Assembly: GCA_018449595.1 (NCBI GenBank)
Contig: JAAVUU010000003.1
Span: forward strand, 558,001-622,000
DNA length: 64,000 nucleotides
DNA from: Rhizobiales bacterium dw_265
GTDB lineage: Bacteria > Pseudomonadota > Alphaproteobacteria > Micropepsales > Micropepsaceae
Reading direction: 5' to 3'
Part shown: positions 1 to 10,282 of the stretch, piece after piece
Numbering within the stretch: position 1 is the first letter of the stretch
How the letters are laid out: every line of letters begins with the position of its first letter
Translations under genes and position numbers: made by a program
The notes under the pieces: model-generated
Seen by the model: the letters and a program-made list of their open reading frames with translations, nothing else
Databases searched by the model: none
Told to the model about the DNA's origin: nothing

Positions 1-478
1 GTTGGCCCATGTCGCCCTGGATGCCGCCCAGATTGTTGTAGCCCAGCGGCGAATCCGGACAGGCGGCGATATAGAGCCGGAACATCCGCGCCGCGCCCTC
101 GGTCAGCTTGAGATTCCAGGCGGTGAGGCCTAGGTTGATCAGCAGTTCGGGATCTTCGGGGTCGAGCTGAAAGGACCGCTCATAGGTCACCAGCGCCTTG
201 TGCAGATGGCCCATGCGCTCCAGCGCCATCGCCAGCACATGGAAGGCCTTGGCATTCGTATCATCCGCCTCGGTCGCCTTCAGCGCCCACTGGCCGGCCT
301 TGGCGATGTCGCCCTTGCGCCAGGTGCGGATGCCGCGCTTGAGGAAGACATTGGAGCGGTGGCGGGCTTTTTCCCGCGCCACTTCGTTGACCAGCGCCTC
401 CAGTTTGTCGATGGCCTGCAGGCGCGCATCCACACCGGACTTGGCGTCCACGCTGGGCAGGGGAAGGACCTGGGGCAT
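1..478 (-). CDS. TPR-repeat protein, N-terminal part (runs off the window)
   Basis: Open minus-strand frame from an ATG at 478 to the window edge with no stop (about 159 codons). After a helical N-terminus (VDARLQAIDKLEALV) it shows TPR-like helical pairs: a segment around AKAGQWALKATEAD, one around AKAFHVLAMALERMGHLHKALVTYERSFQLDPEDPEL, and LINLGLTAWNLKLTEGAARMF, ending in a third repeat (SPLGYNNLGGI). The PxxP / NLG / A-L-x-x-Y spacing is typical of TPRs. The C-terminal domain is outside the window, so any enzymatic partner domain cannot be seen. It is divergent from the TPP-enzyme operon at 612, with a 133-base gap. Repeat identity is solid; function is unknown. Confidence 0.75.
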   Translation of the reverse strand, partial: MPQVLPLPSVDAKSGVDARLQAIDKLEALVNEVAREKARHRSNVFLKRGIRTWRKGDIAKAGQWALKATEADDTNAKAFHVLAMALERMGHLHKALVTYERSFQLDPEDPELLINLGLTAWNLKLTEGAARMFRLYIAACPDSPLGYNNLGGIQGDMGQ

Positions 479-523
479 CGGGCTCTCTGGGTGAGAAATC
501 AGCCTCTATCAAAGCGGTTTATC

Positions 524-563
524 GTTAACCCGGGGTGAACGGCGGGCGTCAGCTTTTGTTAAC
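524..563. promoter_or_regulatory. Two GTTAAC motifs in a divergent promoter region (possible CtrA half-sites)
   Basis: GTTAAC occurs at 524-529 and 558-563 in the 133-base gap between the divergent TPR gene and the TPP-enzyme operon. TTAAC is half of the alphaproteobacterial CtrA box, but the spacing here (34 bases) is not that of a full TTAAC-N6-TTAAC box. Weak evidence only. Confidence 0.2.
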
Positions 564-611
564 CATACCGTCTCATCTTGGCGTCGAGACCGGCCCAAAG
601 ATGGTTGCCCT

Positions 612-2366
612 ATGTCAGTGATGGATATCCGCCCTTTCGCCTTGTCGAAGGCAGACCAGGCCAGGGAATTCCTGGGCGCCGATATTGTCTCGGATGCCTT
701 TCTGCGCAACCGCATCAAGCACGTCTTTATCTATCCCGGCGGCACCATCGCGCCCATCCTCGATGCCATCGAGAACAAGTCGAAAATCGAGATCGTCTGC
801 CTGCGCGCCGAGCAGGGCGCCGGCTATGCCGCGCTGGGCTATGCCCGCGTCACCGGCAGGCCGGCGGTGTTCATGGTCACCTCCGGTCCCGGCGTCACCA
901 ATGCCGTCACGCCGATTGCCGATGCGTACTATGACAATATTCCGCTGGTGGTGATTACCGGCCAGGTCGGCACGGGCGACATGCGCGGCAATCTGCCCGT
1001 CAAGCAGCGCGGTTTCCAGGAAGTCGATACCGTGGACCTGATGAGGCCCATCACCAAGGCGGCCTTCCTGGTGAAGGATATCCGCGAACTGCCCAATGTC
1101 ATGGAAGCGGCCTTCTTCCTGGCGCGCTCAGGCCGCCAGGGTCCGGTGGTGGTGGACCTGCCGATGAATGTGCAGCGCGGCACTTGTGCCGGCTGCGATT
1201 TCTTTCCGGTCGAGATGCGCAGCGATGTCGCGCCCGCGCTGCCGAAAGACAAGATCGCCACCCTGGCGCGCTGGATCGGCGAGGCCCAGCGCCCGGTCAT
1301 CCTGGCCGGCGGCGGCATGATCGCATCCGGCGCGATGAAGGAACTGCGCGCCCTGGCCAACCGCCACAAAATTCCCGTCGCCATGAGCATGCCGGGCATG
1401 GGCGCCTATCCGTCGGACGCGCCGCTGTCGCTGGGGCTGTGCGGCTATGCCGGCAGCCAGTGGGCCAACATGGCGATGTACAAATCCGACTTGCTGATCG
1501 GCATCGGCACCACCTTCCATCTGCGCCAGACCGGCAGCCTGCCGGAGCGCACGGTGGAGCAGGGGCGCGTCGCCCGCATCGACCTGGACGGCAACGAGTT
1601 GCGCCACAGCCGCGTGCCGCTGGACCTGGACATTCAGGCCGACGCCAAAAGCGCCTTGGTGGCGCTGGCGAAAACGCTGGACGCGCCCGCGAAACGCACG
1701 GCCTGGCGCAAGACGATTGCCGGCTGGAAAAGCCAATATGCGCTGATGACGGGCAAACCATCGAAACTGTCCAAGCCGCAGGAGATCATCATCGCCGCCA
1801 ATCAGGCGGTGCGCGGCGCCGCCATCGTCACCACCGGCGTCGGCCAGCACCAATGCTGGGTGCCGCGTCATTTCGATTTCAACAATCCCAGCCGCATGCT
1901 GCTGACCTCGTCGGGGCATGGCACCATGGGCTTTGACCTGCCCGCCGCCATCGGCGCGAAAGTCGCGTCTCCCGACAGGCCGGTGATCTGTTTTGTCGGC
2001 GACGGCAGCCTGCAGATGAACATCCAGGAACTGGCTTTCGTCGCCGAGCGCAAGCTGGATATCAAGATCGTGGTGCTGGACAACCATGCCCTGAACATCG
2101 TGGCCCAGTTCCAGCGCCAGAACTGGAAGTCGCATCCCACCACCGGCGACAAATACAATCCCGATTTCGCCGCCATCGCCAGGGCCTATGGCATCGCCGG
2201 CGTGGCGATCACGTCGAAGACCGGCATGGCGCGCAAGCTGCAGGCGGCGCTGACGCGCAAGGGCCCGGTGCTGATCCATTGCCTGGTGGACCCCAAGGAA
2301 GACCTGCTGCCCATGCTGCTGGGCGGGCACACGCTGGACGATATGAGCATGGAATGGTCGTTCTGA
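612..2366 (+). CDS. Thiamine-pyrophosphate-dependent enzyme, acetolactate-synthase-like
   Basis: 584 residues with the three-domain fold of IlvB/benzoylformate-decarboxylase-type enzymes. The N-terminal PYR domain carries the cofactor-activating Glu (RAEQGAGYAALGYAR, about residue 67); the middle domain follows, with a glycine-rich turn (VILAGGGMIASGA); the C-terminal PP domain has the TPP motif GDGSLQMN through VVLDNHALN. It therefore probably performs a carboligation or decarboxylation on a 2-keto acid. It is the first gene of a tight operon (TGA then ATG one base later) with an SDR, an ATP-grasp ligase and a NeuB-like synthase, so a biosynthetic acetolactate synthase role is unlikely: no ilvN-type small subunit is present and the partners suggest a sugar or keto-acid pathway. 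ATG 612 and ATG 621 are both possible starts. Substrate unknown. Confidence 0.85.
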   Translation: MSVMDIRPFALSKADQAREFLGADIVSDAFLRNRIKHVFIYPGGTIAPILDAIENKSKIEIVCLRAEQGAGYAALGYARVTGRPAVFMVTSGPGVTNAVTPIADAYYDNIPLVVITGQVGTGDMRGNLPVKQRGFQEVDTVDLMRPITKAAFLVKDIRELPNVMEAAFFLARSGRQGPVVVDLPMNVQRGTCAGCDFFPVEMRSDVAPALPKDKIATLARWIGEAQRPVILAGGGMIASGAMKELRALANRHKIPVAMSMPGMGAYPSDAPLSLGLCGYAGSQWANMAMYKSDLLIGIGTTFHLRQTGSLPERTVEQGRVARIDLDGNELRHSRVPLDLDIQADAKSALVALAKTLDAPAKRTAWRKTIAGWKSQYALMTGKPSKLSKPQEIIIAANQAVRGAAIVTTGVGQHQCWVPRHFDFNNPSRMLLTSSGHGTMGFDLPAAIGAKVASPDRPVICFVGDGSLQMNIQELAFVAERKLDIKIVVLDNHALNIVAQFQRQNWKSHPTTGDKYNPDFAAIARAYGIAGVAITSKTGMARKLQAALTRKGPVLIHCLVDPKEDLLPMLLGGHTLDDMSMEWSF

Positions 2367-2367
2367 G

Positions 2368-3096
2368 ATGACGCAGAGACTGGCTTTGGTGACAGGCGCG
2401 GGCAGCGGCATCGGCAAGGCCGCCGCGCTGGCGCTGCTGGCGGCGGGCTATCGTGTCGCCTGCGGCTATAATGCCAATCGCGCGGGAGCCGAAAGTATCA
2501 AGCACGCCGATGCCAAGGCGGTGAAGATCGATATCGCCAGCCGTGCGTCGGTCAAGCGTGCGGTTGTCGCGTCGCGCAAGCAGTTCGGCCGGGATTTCGA
2601 CATCGTGGTGAACAATGCCGCGCTGGTGCAGGAAAAGCCGTTCGACACCATTACCGATGCCGACTGGGACCGCATGCTGGCGGTCAACCTGCGCGGCGCC
2701 TTCATCACGGCACAAGAGGCATTGCCCGCGATGCTGGCGCAGCGCTGGGGCCGCATCATCAATATCACCTCCATCGGCGGGCAGTGGGGCGGCATGCGCC
2801 AGGTCCATTATGCCGCCGCCAAGGCCGGCCTGATCAACCTGACCCATTCGCTGGCCAGGCTCTATTCCGGCCATGGCGTCACCGCCAATGCCATCGCGCC
2901 GGGCCTGGTCGCCACTGGCATGATCGCCAGGGAATTGAAGTCCAAGGCGGGCAGACAGAAGGCGGCGCAAATTCCCGTCGGCCGCATCGCCATGCCGGAG
3001 GAAATTGCCGCAGGTGTCGTCTATCTGGCATCGGATGCGGCAGCTTACGTCACCGGCCACACCCTCAATATCAATGGCGGGATGTTGATGTCATGA
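2368..3096 (+). CDS. Short-chain dehydrogenase/reductase (FabG-like)
   Basis: 242 residues, usual size for a classical SDR. The Rossmann glycine motif is TGAGSGIGKA near the N-terminus, followed by NNAA (about residue 85), a catalytic Ser in NITSIGG and a YAAAK Tyr-Lys pair, then the IAPGLVATGM segment and a C-terminal substrate loop ending in GHTLNINGGM. All four catalytic elements are present. It should reduce a ketone or oxidise an alcohol with NAD(P)H. It starts one base after the TPP enzyme stop and its stop overlaps the ATP-grasp start (ATGA), so it is translated as part of the four-gene pathway operon. Substrate is not predictable; a sugar-like keto intermediate fits the neighbours. 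Confidence 0.9.
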   Translation: MTQRLALVTGAGSGIGKAAALALLAAGYRVACGYNANRAGAESIKHADAKAVKIDIASRASVKRAVVASRKQFGRDFDIVVNNAALVQEKPFDTITDADWDRMLAVNLRGAFITAQEALPAMLAQRWGRIINITSIGGQWGGMRQVHYAAAKAGLINLTHSLARLYSGHGVTANAIAPGLVATGMIARELKSKAGRQKAAQIPVGRIAMPEEIAAGVVYLASDAAAYVTGHTLNINGGMLMS

Positions 3097-4307
3097 AGAC
3101 GCTTCTTATCCTGGGCGCGGGCAAGGAACAGGTGGTGGCCATCGCCACGGCCAAAGTCAAGGGCATCCGCACTGTGGTGCTGGACATGAATGCCCAGGCC
3201 GATGGCGCGGCACTGGCCGATGAATTCCACGCCGTCAGCACCCGCGACCGCGATGCCGTCATCGCTTTCGCGCGGAATTATCCCTCGAAGATAGATGGCG
3301 TGATGACCATCGCCAGCGATATTCCGCATATGGTCGCGCTCGCGGGCGAAGTGCTGGGCGTGCGCCATATTCCCGTCGCCGTGGCCGAACTGTGCGTCCA
3401 CAAGCTGCACATGAAAGAGAAGCTGCGCGATGCGGGCGTGAATGTGCCGATGTTCGCAAAGATCGCCAGCCTGGCAGACCTGACGGCGTTCATTGCCGAG
3501 GCGGGTTTCCCCATCGTCATCAAGCCGGTGGACAATTCCGGGGCGCGGGGCGTGATGCGGCTGACTCAAGGCATGGATATCGCCGCCGCCTTCGATTATG
3601 CGCGGGGTTTTGCCTATTCCGGCGAGGTGATCGCGGAGAAGTTCATCAGCGGCCTGCAGATCAGCACCGAAGGCCTGATCCATGACGGTGTGTTCCATTG
3701 CACCGGCTTCGCCGACCGCAATTACACCCGGCTGGACGATGCCGTGCCCTTCATGGTCGAGGACGGCGGCGACATTCCCACCGTGCTGAACGGCGCCGGC
3801 AAGGCGCTGGTCGAAGCCGAGTTCGAGAAGGCCAGCCGCGCGCTGGGCATAGACTGGGGCCCGGCCAAGGGCGACATGATCTTCGGCGATGACGGCAAGC
3901 CCTATGTCATCGAAATCGCGGCGCGGCTGTCGGGCGGCAATTTCTGTTACGACAAGGTGCCCTGGTCCACCGGCGTGGATATCGTGGATATCCTGATAGA
4001 CATGGCGGTCGGCAAGCCGGTGGATGCGGCGCGCTTTGCGCCGACCCGGGCGCTGGCGACCTCGCAACGCTATTTCTTTCCCGCCCCCGGCACGATCCGC
4101 GACATTGCCGGACTGGAGTCCGCGCAGGCGACGCCGCATGTCCGCAAAGTGGATGTCTGGGCGCGGCCCGGCGATGCCGTGGCGGCGCTGGAGAACCATC
4201 CTTCGCGCGTAGGCTATGTGATTTCCTGCGCCCCCACGCGCGACGAAGCGGTGGCCGCCGCGCGGGAAGCCGTCGGCAAAGTGCAATTCCGGGTGACCCA
4301 TGGTTAA
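3093..4307 (+). CDS. ATP-grasp carboxylate ligase
   Basis: 404 residues from the ATG at 3093, which overlaps the SDR stop as ATGA; a longer upstream frame exists but lies wholly inside the SDR gene. The N-terminal pre-ATP domain begins MKTLLILGAGKEQ. The ATP-grasp core has HKLHMKEKLRDAGV, the lysine/Gly-rich loop FPIVIKPVDNSGARGV, the EKFISGLQISTEG strand, and the metal-binding end FGDDGKPYVIEIAARLSGG. The family couples ATP hydrolysis to joining a carboxylate and an amine or thiol via an acyl phosphate. A C-terminal domain of about 100 residues follows. Its 3' end overlaps the NeuB-like gene by 8 bases. It may attach an amino acid or amine to the acid made by the operon; that step is inference. 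Confidence 0.88.
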   Translation: MKTLLILGAGKEQVVAIATAKVKGIRTVVLDMNAQADGAALADEFHAVSTRDRDAVIAFARNYPSKIDGVMTIASDIPHMVALAGEVLGVRHIPVAVAELCVHKLHMKEKLRDAGVNVPMFAKIASLADLTAFIAEAGFPIVIKPVDNSGARGVMRLTQGMDIAAAFDYARGFAYSGEVIAEKFISGLQISTEGLIHDGVFHCTGFADRNYTRLDDAVPFMVEDGGDIPTVLNGAGKALVEAEFEKASRALGIDWGPAKGDMIFGDDGKPYVIEIAARLSGGNFCYDKVPWSTGVDIVDILIDMAVGKPVDAARFAPTRALATSQRYFFPAPGTIRDIAGLESAQATPHVRKVDVWARPGDAVAALENHPSRVGYVISCAPTRDEAVAAAREAVGKVQFRVTHG

Positions 4308-5163
4308 ATTCATCGCCGAAGTTTCCAGCAACCATGCCCAGGATCTGGGCCGCAGCCTGGCCTTTGTGGACGCCGCCGCCGATGCCGGTTTCGACGCGGT
4401 GAAATTCCAGTTGTTCCGCGTCGCGCAGTTGTTCGCGCCGGAAATCCTCGCCAAAAGCCCGCAGCACCGCAAGCGCATCGCCTGGGAATTGCCGCTGGAA
4501 CATCTGGAGCCCATCGCGCGGCGCTGCCGCGAGCGCGGCGTGGAATTCTCCTGCACGCCTTTCTATCTGGAAGCGGTGGCGGAACTTGAGCCTTATGTCG
4601 CCTTCTACAAGGTCGCGTCTTACGAGTTGCTGTGGAACGACCTGCTGACCGCCTGCGCCAGGACCGGCAAGCCGGTCGTCATCTCCACCGGCATGGCGGT
4701 GATGCCCGAGATCAAGGCCGCCGTCGCCACCTTGGAAAATGCCGGCGCGAAAGACGTGACGGTGCTGCATTGTGTCTCGGCCTATCCCTCACCGCCGGAA
4801 CAATCCAACCTGGCCGCGATTGACGCCATCCGCCGCGCCACCGGCGCGCGGGTGGGCTGGTCGGACCATTCGCGTTCGCCCGCGGTGATCGAGCGCGCGG
4901 TGCATCGCTGGAATGCGCAGACCATCGAACTGCACCTGGACCTCGACGGCACCGGCGAGGAATATCACACCGGCCATTGCTGGCTGCCGCAGGAGATCGC
5001 GCCGGTGATCGCGCGCATCCGCACCGCCTTCACCGCCGACGGCCAGGGCTTCAAGGAGCCCGTGCCCGCCGAACTGCCCGACCGCGAATGGCGCGCCGAT
5101 CCGGCCGATGGCCTGCGGCCGTTCAGGCATGTGCGCCAAAGCTGGCAACCGGCGGCCCTCTGA
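4300..5163 (+). CDS. N-acetylneuraminate-synthase-like (NeuB/SpsE family) PEP-condensing enzyme, no SAF domain
   Basis: 287 residues forming a NeuB-type TIM barrel. Family landmarks are visible: EVSSNHAQD at the start, AGFDAVKFQ, EFSCTPF, YKVASYELLWNDLL, GKPVVISTGMA, LHCVSAYPSP, VGWSDHS and ELHLDLDG. NeuB homologues condense phosphoenolpyruvate with an aldose to make a nonulosonic acid. Typical NeuB proteins are about 340-350 residues with a C-terminal antifreeze-like (SAF) domain; this one stops after the barrel, so it belongs to a shorter subfamily whose substrate may differ. It overlaps the ATP-grasp gene by 8 bases and ends the operon. No CMP-sugar synthetase or glycosyltransferase is nearby in the window. 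Confidence 0.85.
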   Translation: MVKFIAEVSSNHAQDLGRSLAFVDAAADAGFDAVKFQLFRVAQLFAPEILAKSPQHRKRIAWELPLEHLEPIARRCRERGVEFSCTPFYLEAVAELEPYVAFYKVASYELLWNDLLTACARTGKPVVISTGMAVMPEIKAAVATLENAGAKDVTVLHCVSAYPSPPEQSNLAAIDAIRRATGARVGWSDHSRSPAVIERAVHRWNAQTIELHLDLDGTGEEYHTGHCWLPQEIAPVIARIRTAFTADGQGFKEPVPAELPDREWRADPADGLRPFRHVRQSWQPAAL

Positions 5164-5166
5164 CAA

Positions 5167-6273
5167 TTAGAAGAGGGGCAACATCTCCGCCACCATCTCG
5201 GCGATGGCCAGCGAGGCCGTCAGGCCCGGCGATTCAATCCCGTACAGGTTGACCAGCCCCGGCAGGCCATGCGCGGCCGGCCCGTCGATGCGGAAATCGG
5301 CATTGGGCTGGCCACGGCCCGACAGCTTGGGCCGCACGCCGGCATAATCGGGCGTCAGCATCTCTTCGCGCGCGGCGGGCCAGTAGTGCGCGATCACCGG
5401 GGCGAACTGCGCCGCGACCATGGGCGAAACGGTATAGTCAATCGCCGCCGGGTCGTTCGTTTCCAGCCATTGCACATTGGGGCCGAAACGCGCCCGCCCG
5501 CCCATATCCAATGTGACATGCACGCCCAGCCCGCCGGGCTCCGGCACCGGATAGACAAGATGCGTGAAGGGGCTTTTCACCGACAGCGCCGCGTAATTTC
5601 CCTTGGCCAGATAAAGCGCCGGCACATCGCGCAACCCTTCGATGCCATGCGCCACCTTCTGCGCCCACAGGCCCGCGGCATTCACCACCAGCCGGGTGTC
5701 CAGCGCGATGTCTTCGCCATCGCTGGTCACCGCCAGCCGCCAGCCCCCGCCGTTGCGCCGTACCGCCATCACTTCGGCGCCGCGCACCAGGGTCATCTCG
5801 CCCAGCAACGCCAGCATATACTGGTGGCTGTCAATGATGCCGGTGGAGGGCGACAACAGGCCCGCATCGGCGGCGACCTCCGGCTCCAGCGCCGCGATTT
5901 CGGTGCGCGACAAAGGCTTCAGGTCGTCCACGCCATTCTCCGCCGCCGCCCTGGCGATGACGGCAAGCTGGGCGTCCTGGCCCGCATTGGCGACGATCAG
6001 CTTGCCCAGGCGTTTGTGCGGCACGCCATGGCCGGCGCAGAATTCATACAGCAGCTGCTTGCCGCGCACGCACAGAAGCGCCTTCAGCGAGCCTTGCGGA
6101 TAATAGATGCCGGCATGGATCACCTCGCTGTTGCGGGCGCTGGTTTCCATGCCGAAGTGATCGTTCTTTTCCAGGATGACGGTATCCAGCCCAGTCAGCG
6201 CCAGTTGCCGCGCCACCGCCAGGCCCACGGCGCCCGCGCCGATCACCGCAACGTCGCAGGCAAAGCGTTCCAT
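5167..6273 (-). CDS. lhgO: FAD-dependent oxidoreductase, L-2-hydroxyglutarate dehydrogenase-like
   Basis: 368 residues. The N-terminal FAD motif is AVIGAGAVGLAVARQLA with the acidic end of strand 2 (VILEKND). The segment ARNSEVIHAGIYYPQGSLKA is characteristic of the L-2-hydroxyglutarate oxidase/dehydrogenase group of the DAO superfamily, as is VNAAGLWAQ, and a C-terminal FAD contact (GLVNLYGIESPGLTASL) follows. Predicted reaction: L-2-hydroxyglutarate to 2-oxoglutarate with transfer of electrons to a quinone or oxygen. It converges on the NeuB-like gene with a 3-base gap, so it is not in that operon. The symbol is by family similarity; other 2-hydroxyacid substrates are possible. Confidence 0.8.
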   Translation of the reverse strand: MERFACDVAVIGAGAVGLAVARQLALTGLDTVILEKNDHFGMETSARNSEVIHAGIYYPQGSLKALLCVRGKQLLYEFCAGHGVPHKRLGKLIVANAGQDAQLAVIARAAAENGVDDLKPLSRTEIAALEPEVAADAGLLSPSTGIIDSHQYMLALLGEMTLVRGAEVMAVRRNGGGWRLAVTSDGEDIALDTRLVVNAAGLWAQKVAHGIEGLRDVPALYLAKGNYAALSVKSPFTHLVYPVPEPGGLGVHVTLDMGGRARFGPNVQWLETNDPAAIDYTVSPMVAAQFAPVIAHYWPAAREEMLTPDYAGVRPKLSGRGQPNADFRIDGPAAHGLPGLVNLYGIESPGLTASLAIAEMVAEMLPLF

Positions 6274-6360
6274 TGTTTCCTTTTAGGGTTCCGGGGGAAC
6301 CGCCGCAACCTCCGCCGCGCTTTGCAGTTCTCTCAACGCCCACCCACAAGGAGTTGATTC

Positions 6361-6771
6361 ATGAGACTTGTCACCATCGCGGCCCTCGCCGCGCTGACTA
6401 CCGCCCCGGCGCTGGCCGATCCGGTCGTGCGCGAACAGGCGAAGGCCGATTATCACCAGGCCAAGGCCGATGCCATCAAGGCCGACGACCAGCAGACCAA
6501 CGCCCAGGTCCAGGCCGACGCCGCCGCCGCCGATGCCGCCAACGCGCGGGCCCAGGCCAATGCGGCCCAGTCCGACGCTTCCAGCCTGCAGGCACAGGCC
6601 AATGCCTCGCAGAACCAGGCCGCCGTGGCAAAGCAGCAGGCCAATATTTCGCAGGCGGAAGCCGGCAGCGCCCAGGCACAGGCCGAGCAGGCGGCGGCCA
6701 GCAAGGATGCCGCGCTGGATCGCGCCGCCAATGCCCGCGCCACCGCGCATTCGCCTTATCCGCAGCAATGA
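6361..6771 (+). CDS. Small secreted Ala/Gln/Asp-rich coiled-coil protein
   Basis: 136 residues. Residues 1-19 form a clear signal peptide (LVTIAALAALTTAPALA) with cleavage after ALA. The mature part is almost entirely Ala, Gln, Asp, Asn and Ser in imperfect repeats such as QAKADAIKADDQQ, QANAAQSD and QANASQNQ, expected to form a long helix or coiled coil. No cysteine and no lipobox are seen, so a free periplasmic protein is likely. A good Shine-Dalgarno (AAGGAG at 6348-6353) precedes the ATG, and a strong terminator follows. Loosely resembles Lpp-like helical envelope proteins in composition only; no family recognised. Confidence 0.7.
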   Translation: MRLVTIAALAALTTAPALADPVVREQAKADYHQAKADAIKADDQQTNAQVQADAAAADAANARAQANAAQSDASSLQAQANASQNQAAVAKQQANISQAEAGSAQAQAEQAAASKDAALDRAANARATAHSPYPQQ

Positions 6772-6776
6772 AGAAA

Positions 6777-6805
6777 AGCCCCGCCTGAGGAAGGCGGGGC
6801 TTTTT
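6777..6805. terminator. Bidirectional intrinsic terminator
   Basis: A 9-bp perfect stem AGCCCCGCC (6777-6785) / GGCGGGGCT (6793-6801) with a 7-base loop, T-run to 6805 on the plus strand and an A-run (6774-6777) giving U residues on the minus strand. It sits between the stop of the coiled-coil gene and the stop of recG (6807), serving both convergent genes. Confidence 0.9.
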
Positions 6806-6806
6806 C

Positions 6807-8915
<2,109 letters not shown>

Positions 8916-8963
8916 GGTCGCGACGATAGCAGCGCCCGCCCTCTGTTCCCAAAGCCGCTATTG

Positions 8964-9824
8964 TCAGGCGATCAGCTTGCGATACAGGTGCCAGGTGGCA
9001 TGCCCCAGGACGGGCACCGCCACCGTCAGGCCGACAAAAAACACCGCCGTTCCCGCCAGCAGCACCGCCGCCACCACCAGTCCCCACAGCGCCATGGGCC
9101 CCGGATTGGCCAGCACCGCCCGGAACGAGGTGGCGATGGCTGTGTCCAGACCGGTGTCGCGGTCCACCAGCAGCGGAAACGACACCACGCTGAGCATCAT
9201 GGCCAGCAGCGCGAACAGGAAACCCACGCCGACGCCCAGCGCGATCATGACCTGGCCGGGGGCGGTGAACAGCACGTCATGGGCGAACTGGGCCGGTGAG
9301 GGCGGCAGGGTCGGTCCCAGGGTGGCGTCGAAGATCGCCCAGGCGGCCGTCAGCCAGACCAGGAAGATCGCGACCAGGATCAGGCCCAGGGCGGCGATGC
9401 CGCCGATCGCCGGGGCTTTCAATATGTCGAACGCATTGGCCCAGCCTACCACCGCACCGCGCTCGCGCTGGCGGCTCATCTCATACAGGCCGACGGCGGC
9501 CAGAGGTCCGATGATGGCGAAACCGGAGGCCAGCGGAAACAGCAGCGGCAGCAGGTCGCTGCCGAAGGCGACCCGCGCCATCACCAGCCCGACCAGTGCA
9601 TAGGTGGTGCAGAGGAAAATGACATCGCTGCGATAGGCCTGGAAATCGGAGAAGCCTTCGCGCAGGGACTGCCACACATCGGCGTTGTGGATGCGCCGGA
9701 TGGCAGGCGCGGGCGAGTGCGCGGTATCGCGCATATGGTCAACCGAGCGCCCCACCGCTTCGGCGGCATGGGCGGCGGATACCAGTTGGGCGCCGCTCCA
9801 TTCAATCGGATTGCGTATAGTCAT
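8964..9824 (-). CDS. DUF2189 family integral membrane protein
   Basis: 286 residues from the ATG at 9824, chosen because GGGAGGA lies just upstream of it; the frame runs further upstream but without a better start. After a soluble N-terminus (IRRIHNADVWQSLREGFSDF) there are about six hydrophobic segments, including IFLCTTYALVGLVMARVAF, the glycine/proline-rich LASGFAIIGPLAAVGLYEMSRQRERG signature of DUF2189, and three later helices. Function of this family is not known. It is transcribed away from sdhE, with 161 bases between the two starts. Confidence 0.85.
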   Translation of the reverse strand: MTIRNPIEWSGAQLVSAAHAAEAVGRSVDHMRDTAHSPAPAIRRIHNADVWQSLREGFSDFQAYRSDVIFLCTTYALVGLVMARVAFGSDLLPLLFPLASGFAIIGPLAAVGLYEMSRQRERGAVVGWANAFDILKAPAIGGIAALGLILVAIFLVWLTAAWAIFDATLGPTLPPSPAQFAHDVLFTAPGQVMIALGVGVGFLFALLAMMLSVVSFPLLVDRDTGLDTAIATSFRAVLANPGPMALWGLVVAAVLLAGTAVFFVGLTVAVPVLGHATWHLYRKLIA

Positions 9825-9985
9825 GGCTTCCTCCCAGAAGTTGGGGGGCGGAAAGCCGGGGCCTGGCGGCGGATTTGCCGTCGGTCGCGTCGTCCGCAAC
9901 CCTCCAGATTGTTGCGGATGATACGCCCGCGCCGGGTGACCGCAAAGTCATTGTTTGCGGGAACATTGGGGGCTATATCCGCGTC

Positions 9986-10282
9986 ATGACAGACAGGGAA
10001 CAGGGTGGCTCTTCGGAGAACCGCCGCAAACGCCTTTTGTTTCGGGCCCAGCGGCGTGGCTTCAAGGAGGTTGACCTGATTTTCGGCGCCTATGCCGAGG
10101 CGAATCTGGCGGGGCTGGACGAAGCCGGACTGGACCAGTTCGAGGCGCTGCTGACCGCGCCCGATCAGGAAGTCTATGCCTGGTTGCGTGGTGCGGAGCC
10201 TGTGCCCGCCGATCACGACAATGCCGTGTTCGCGGGGCTGAAGGCCTGCTGCACGCAGCAGAACCCGCGCTGGACAAGTTAA
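9986..10282 (+). CDS. sdhE: Succinate dehydrogenase flavinylation/assembly factor SdhE
   Basis: 98 residues from ATG 9986 (the frame is open further upstream, but MTDREQGG gives the family length). The core is RRKRLLFRAQRRGFKEVDLIFGAYAE, with the RGxxE motif as RGFKE, followed by LDQFEALLTAPDQEVYAWL. SdhE promotes covalent attachment of FAD to the SdhA subunit of succinate dehydrogenase in the cytoplasm. Its stop TAA directly abuts the GTG start of mfd, so the two are translationally linked; this pairing is frequent in Alphaproteobacteria. Confidence 0.93.
   Translation: MTDREQGGSSENRRKRLLFRAQRRGFKEVDLIFGAYAEANLAGLDEAGLDQFEALLTAPDQEVYAWLRGAEPVPADHDNAVFAGLKACCTQQNPRWTS

Noticed and set aside
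612..2366. Calling the TPP enzyme IlvB (acetolactate synthase)
   Set aside because: No small subunit or ilvC nearby and the operon partners are sugar/ligase-type enzymes.
1128..2417. 429-codon minus-strand frame opposite the TPP enzyme
   Set aside because: No motif and no start site; the plus strand encodes a complete TPP enzyme.
5269..6357. 362-codon plus-strand frame opposite the FAD oxidoreductase
   Set aside because: Arg/His/Gln-rich shadow; the minus-strand protein has FAD motifs along its whole length.
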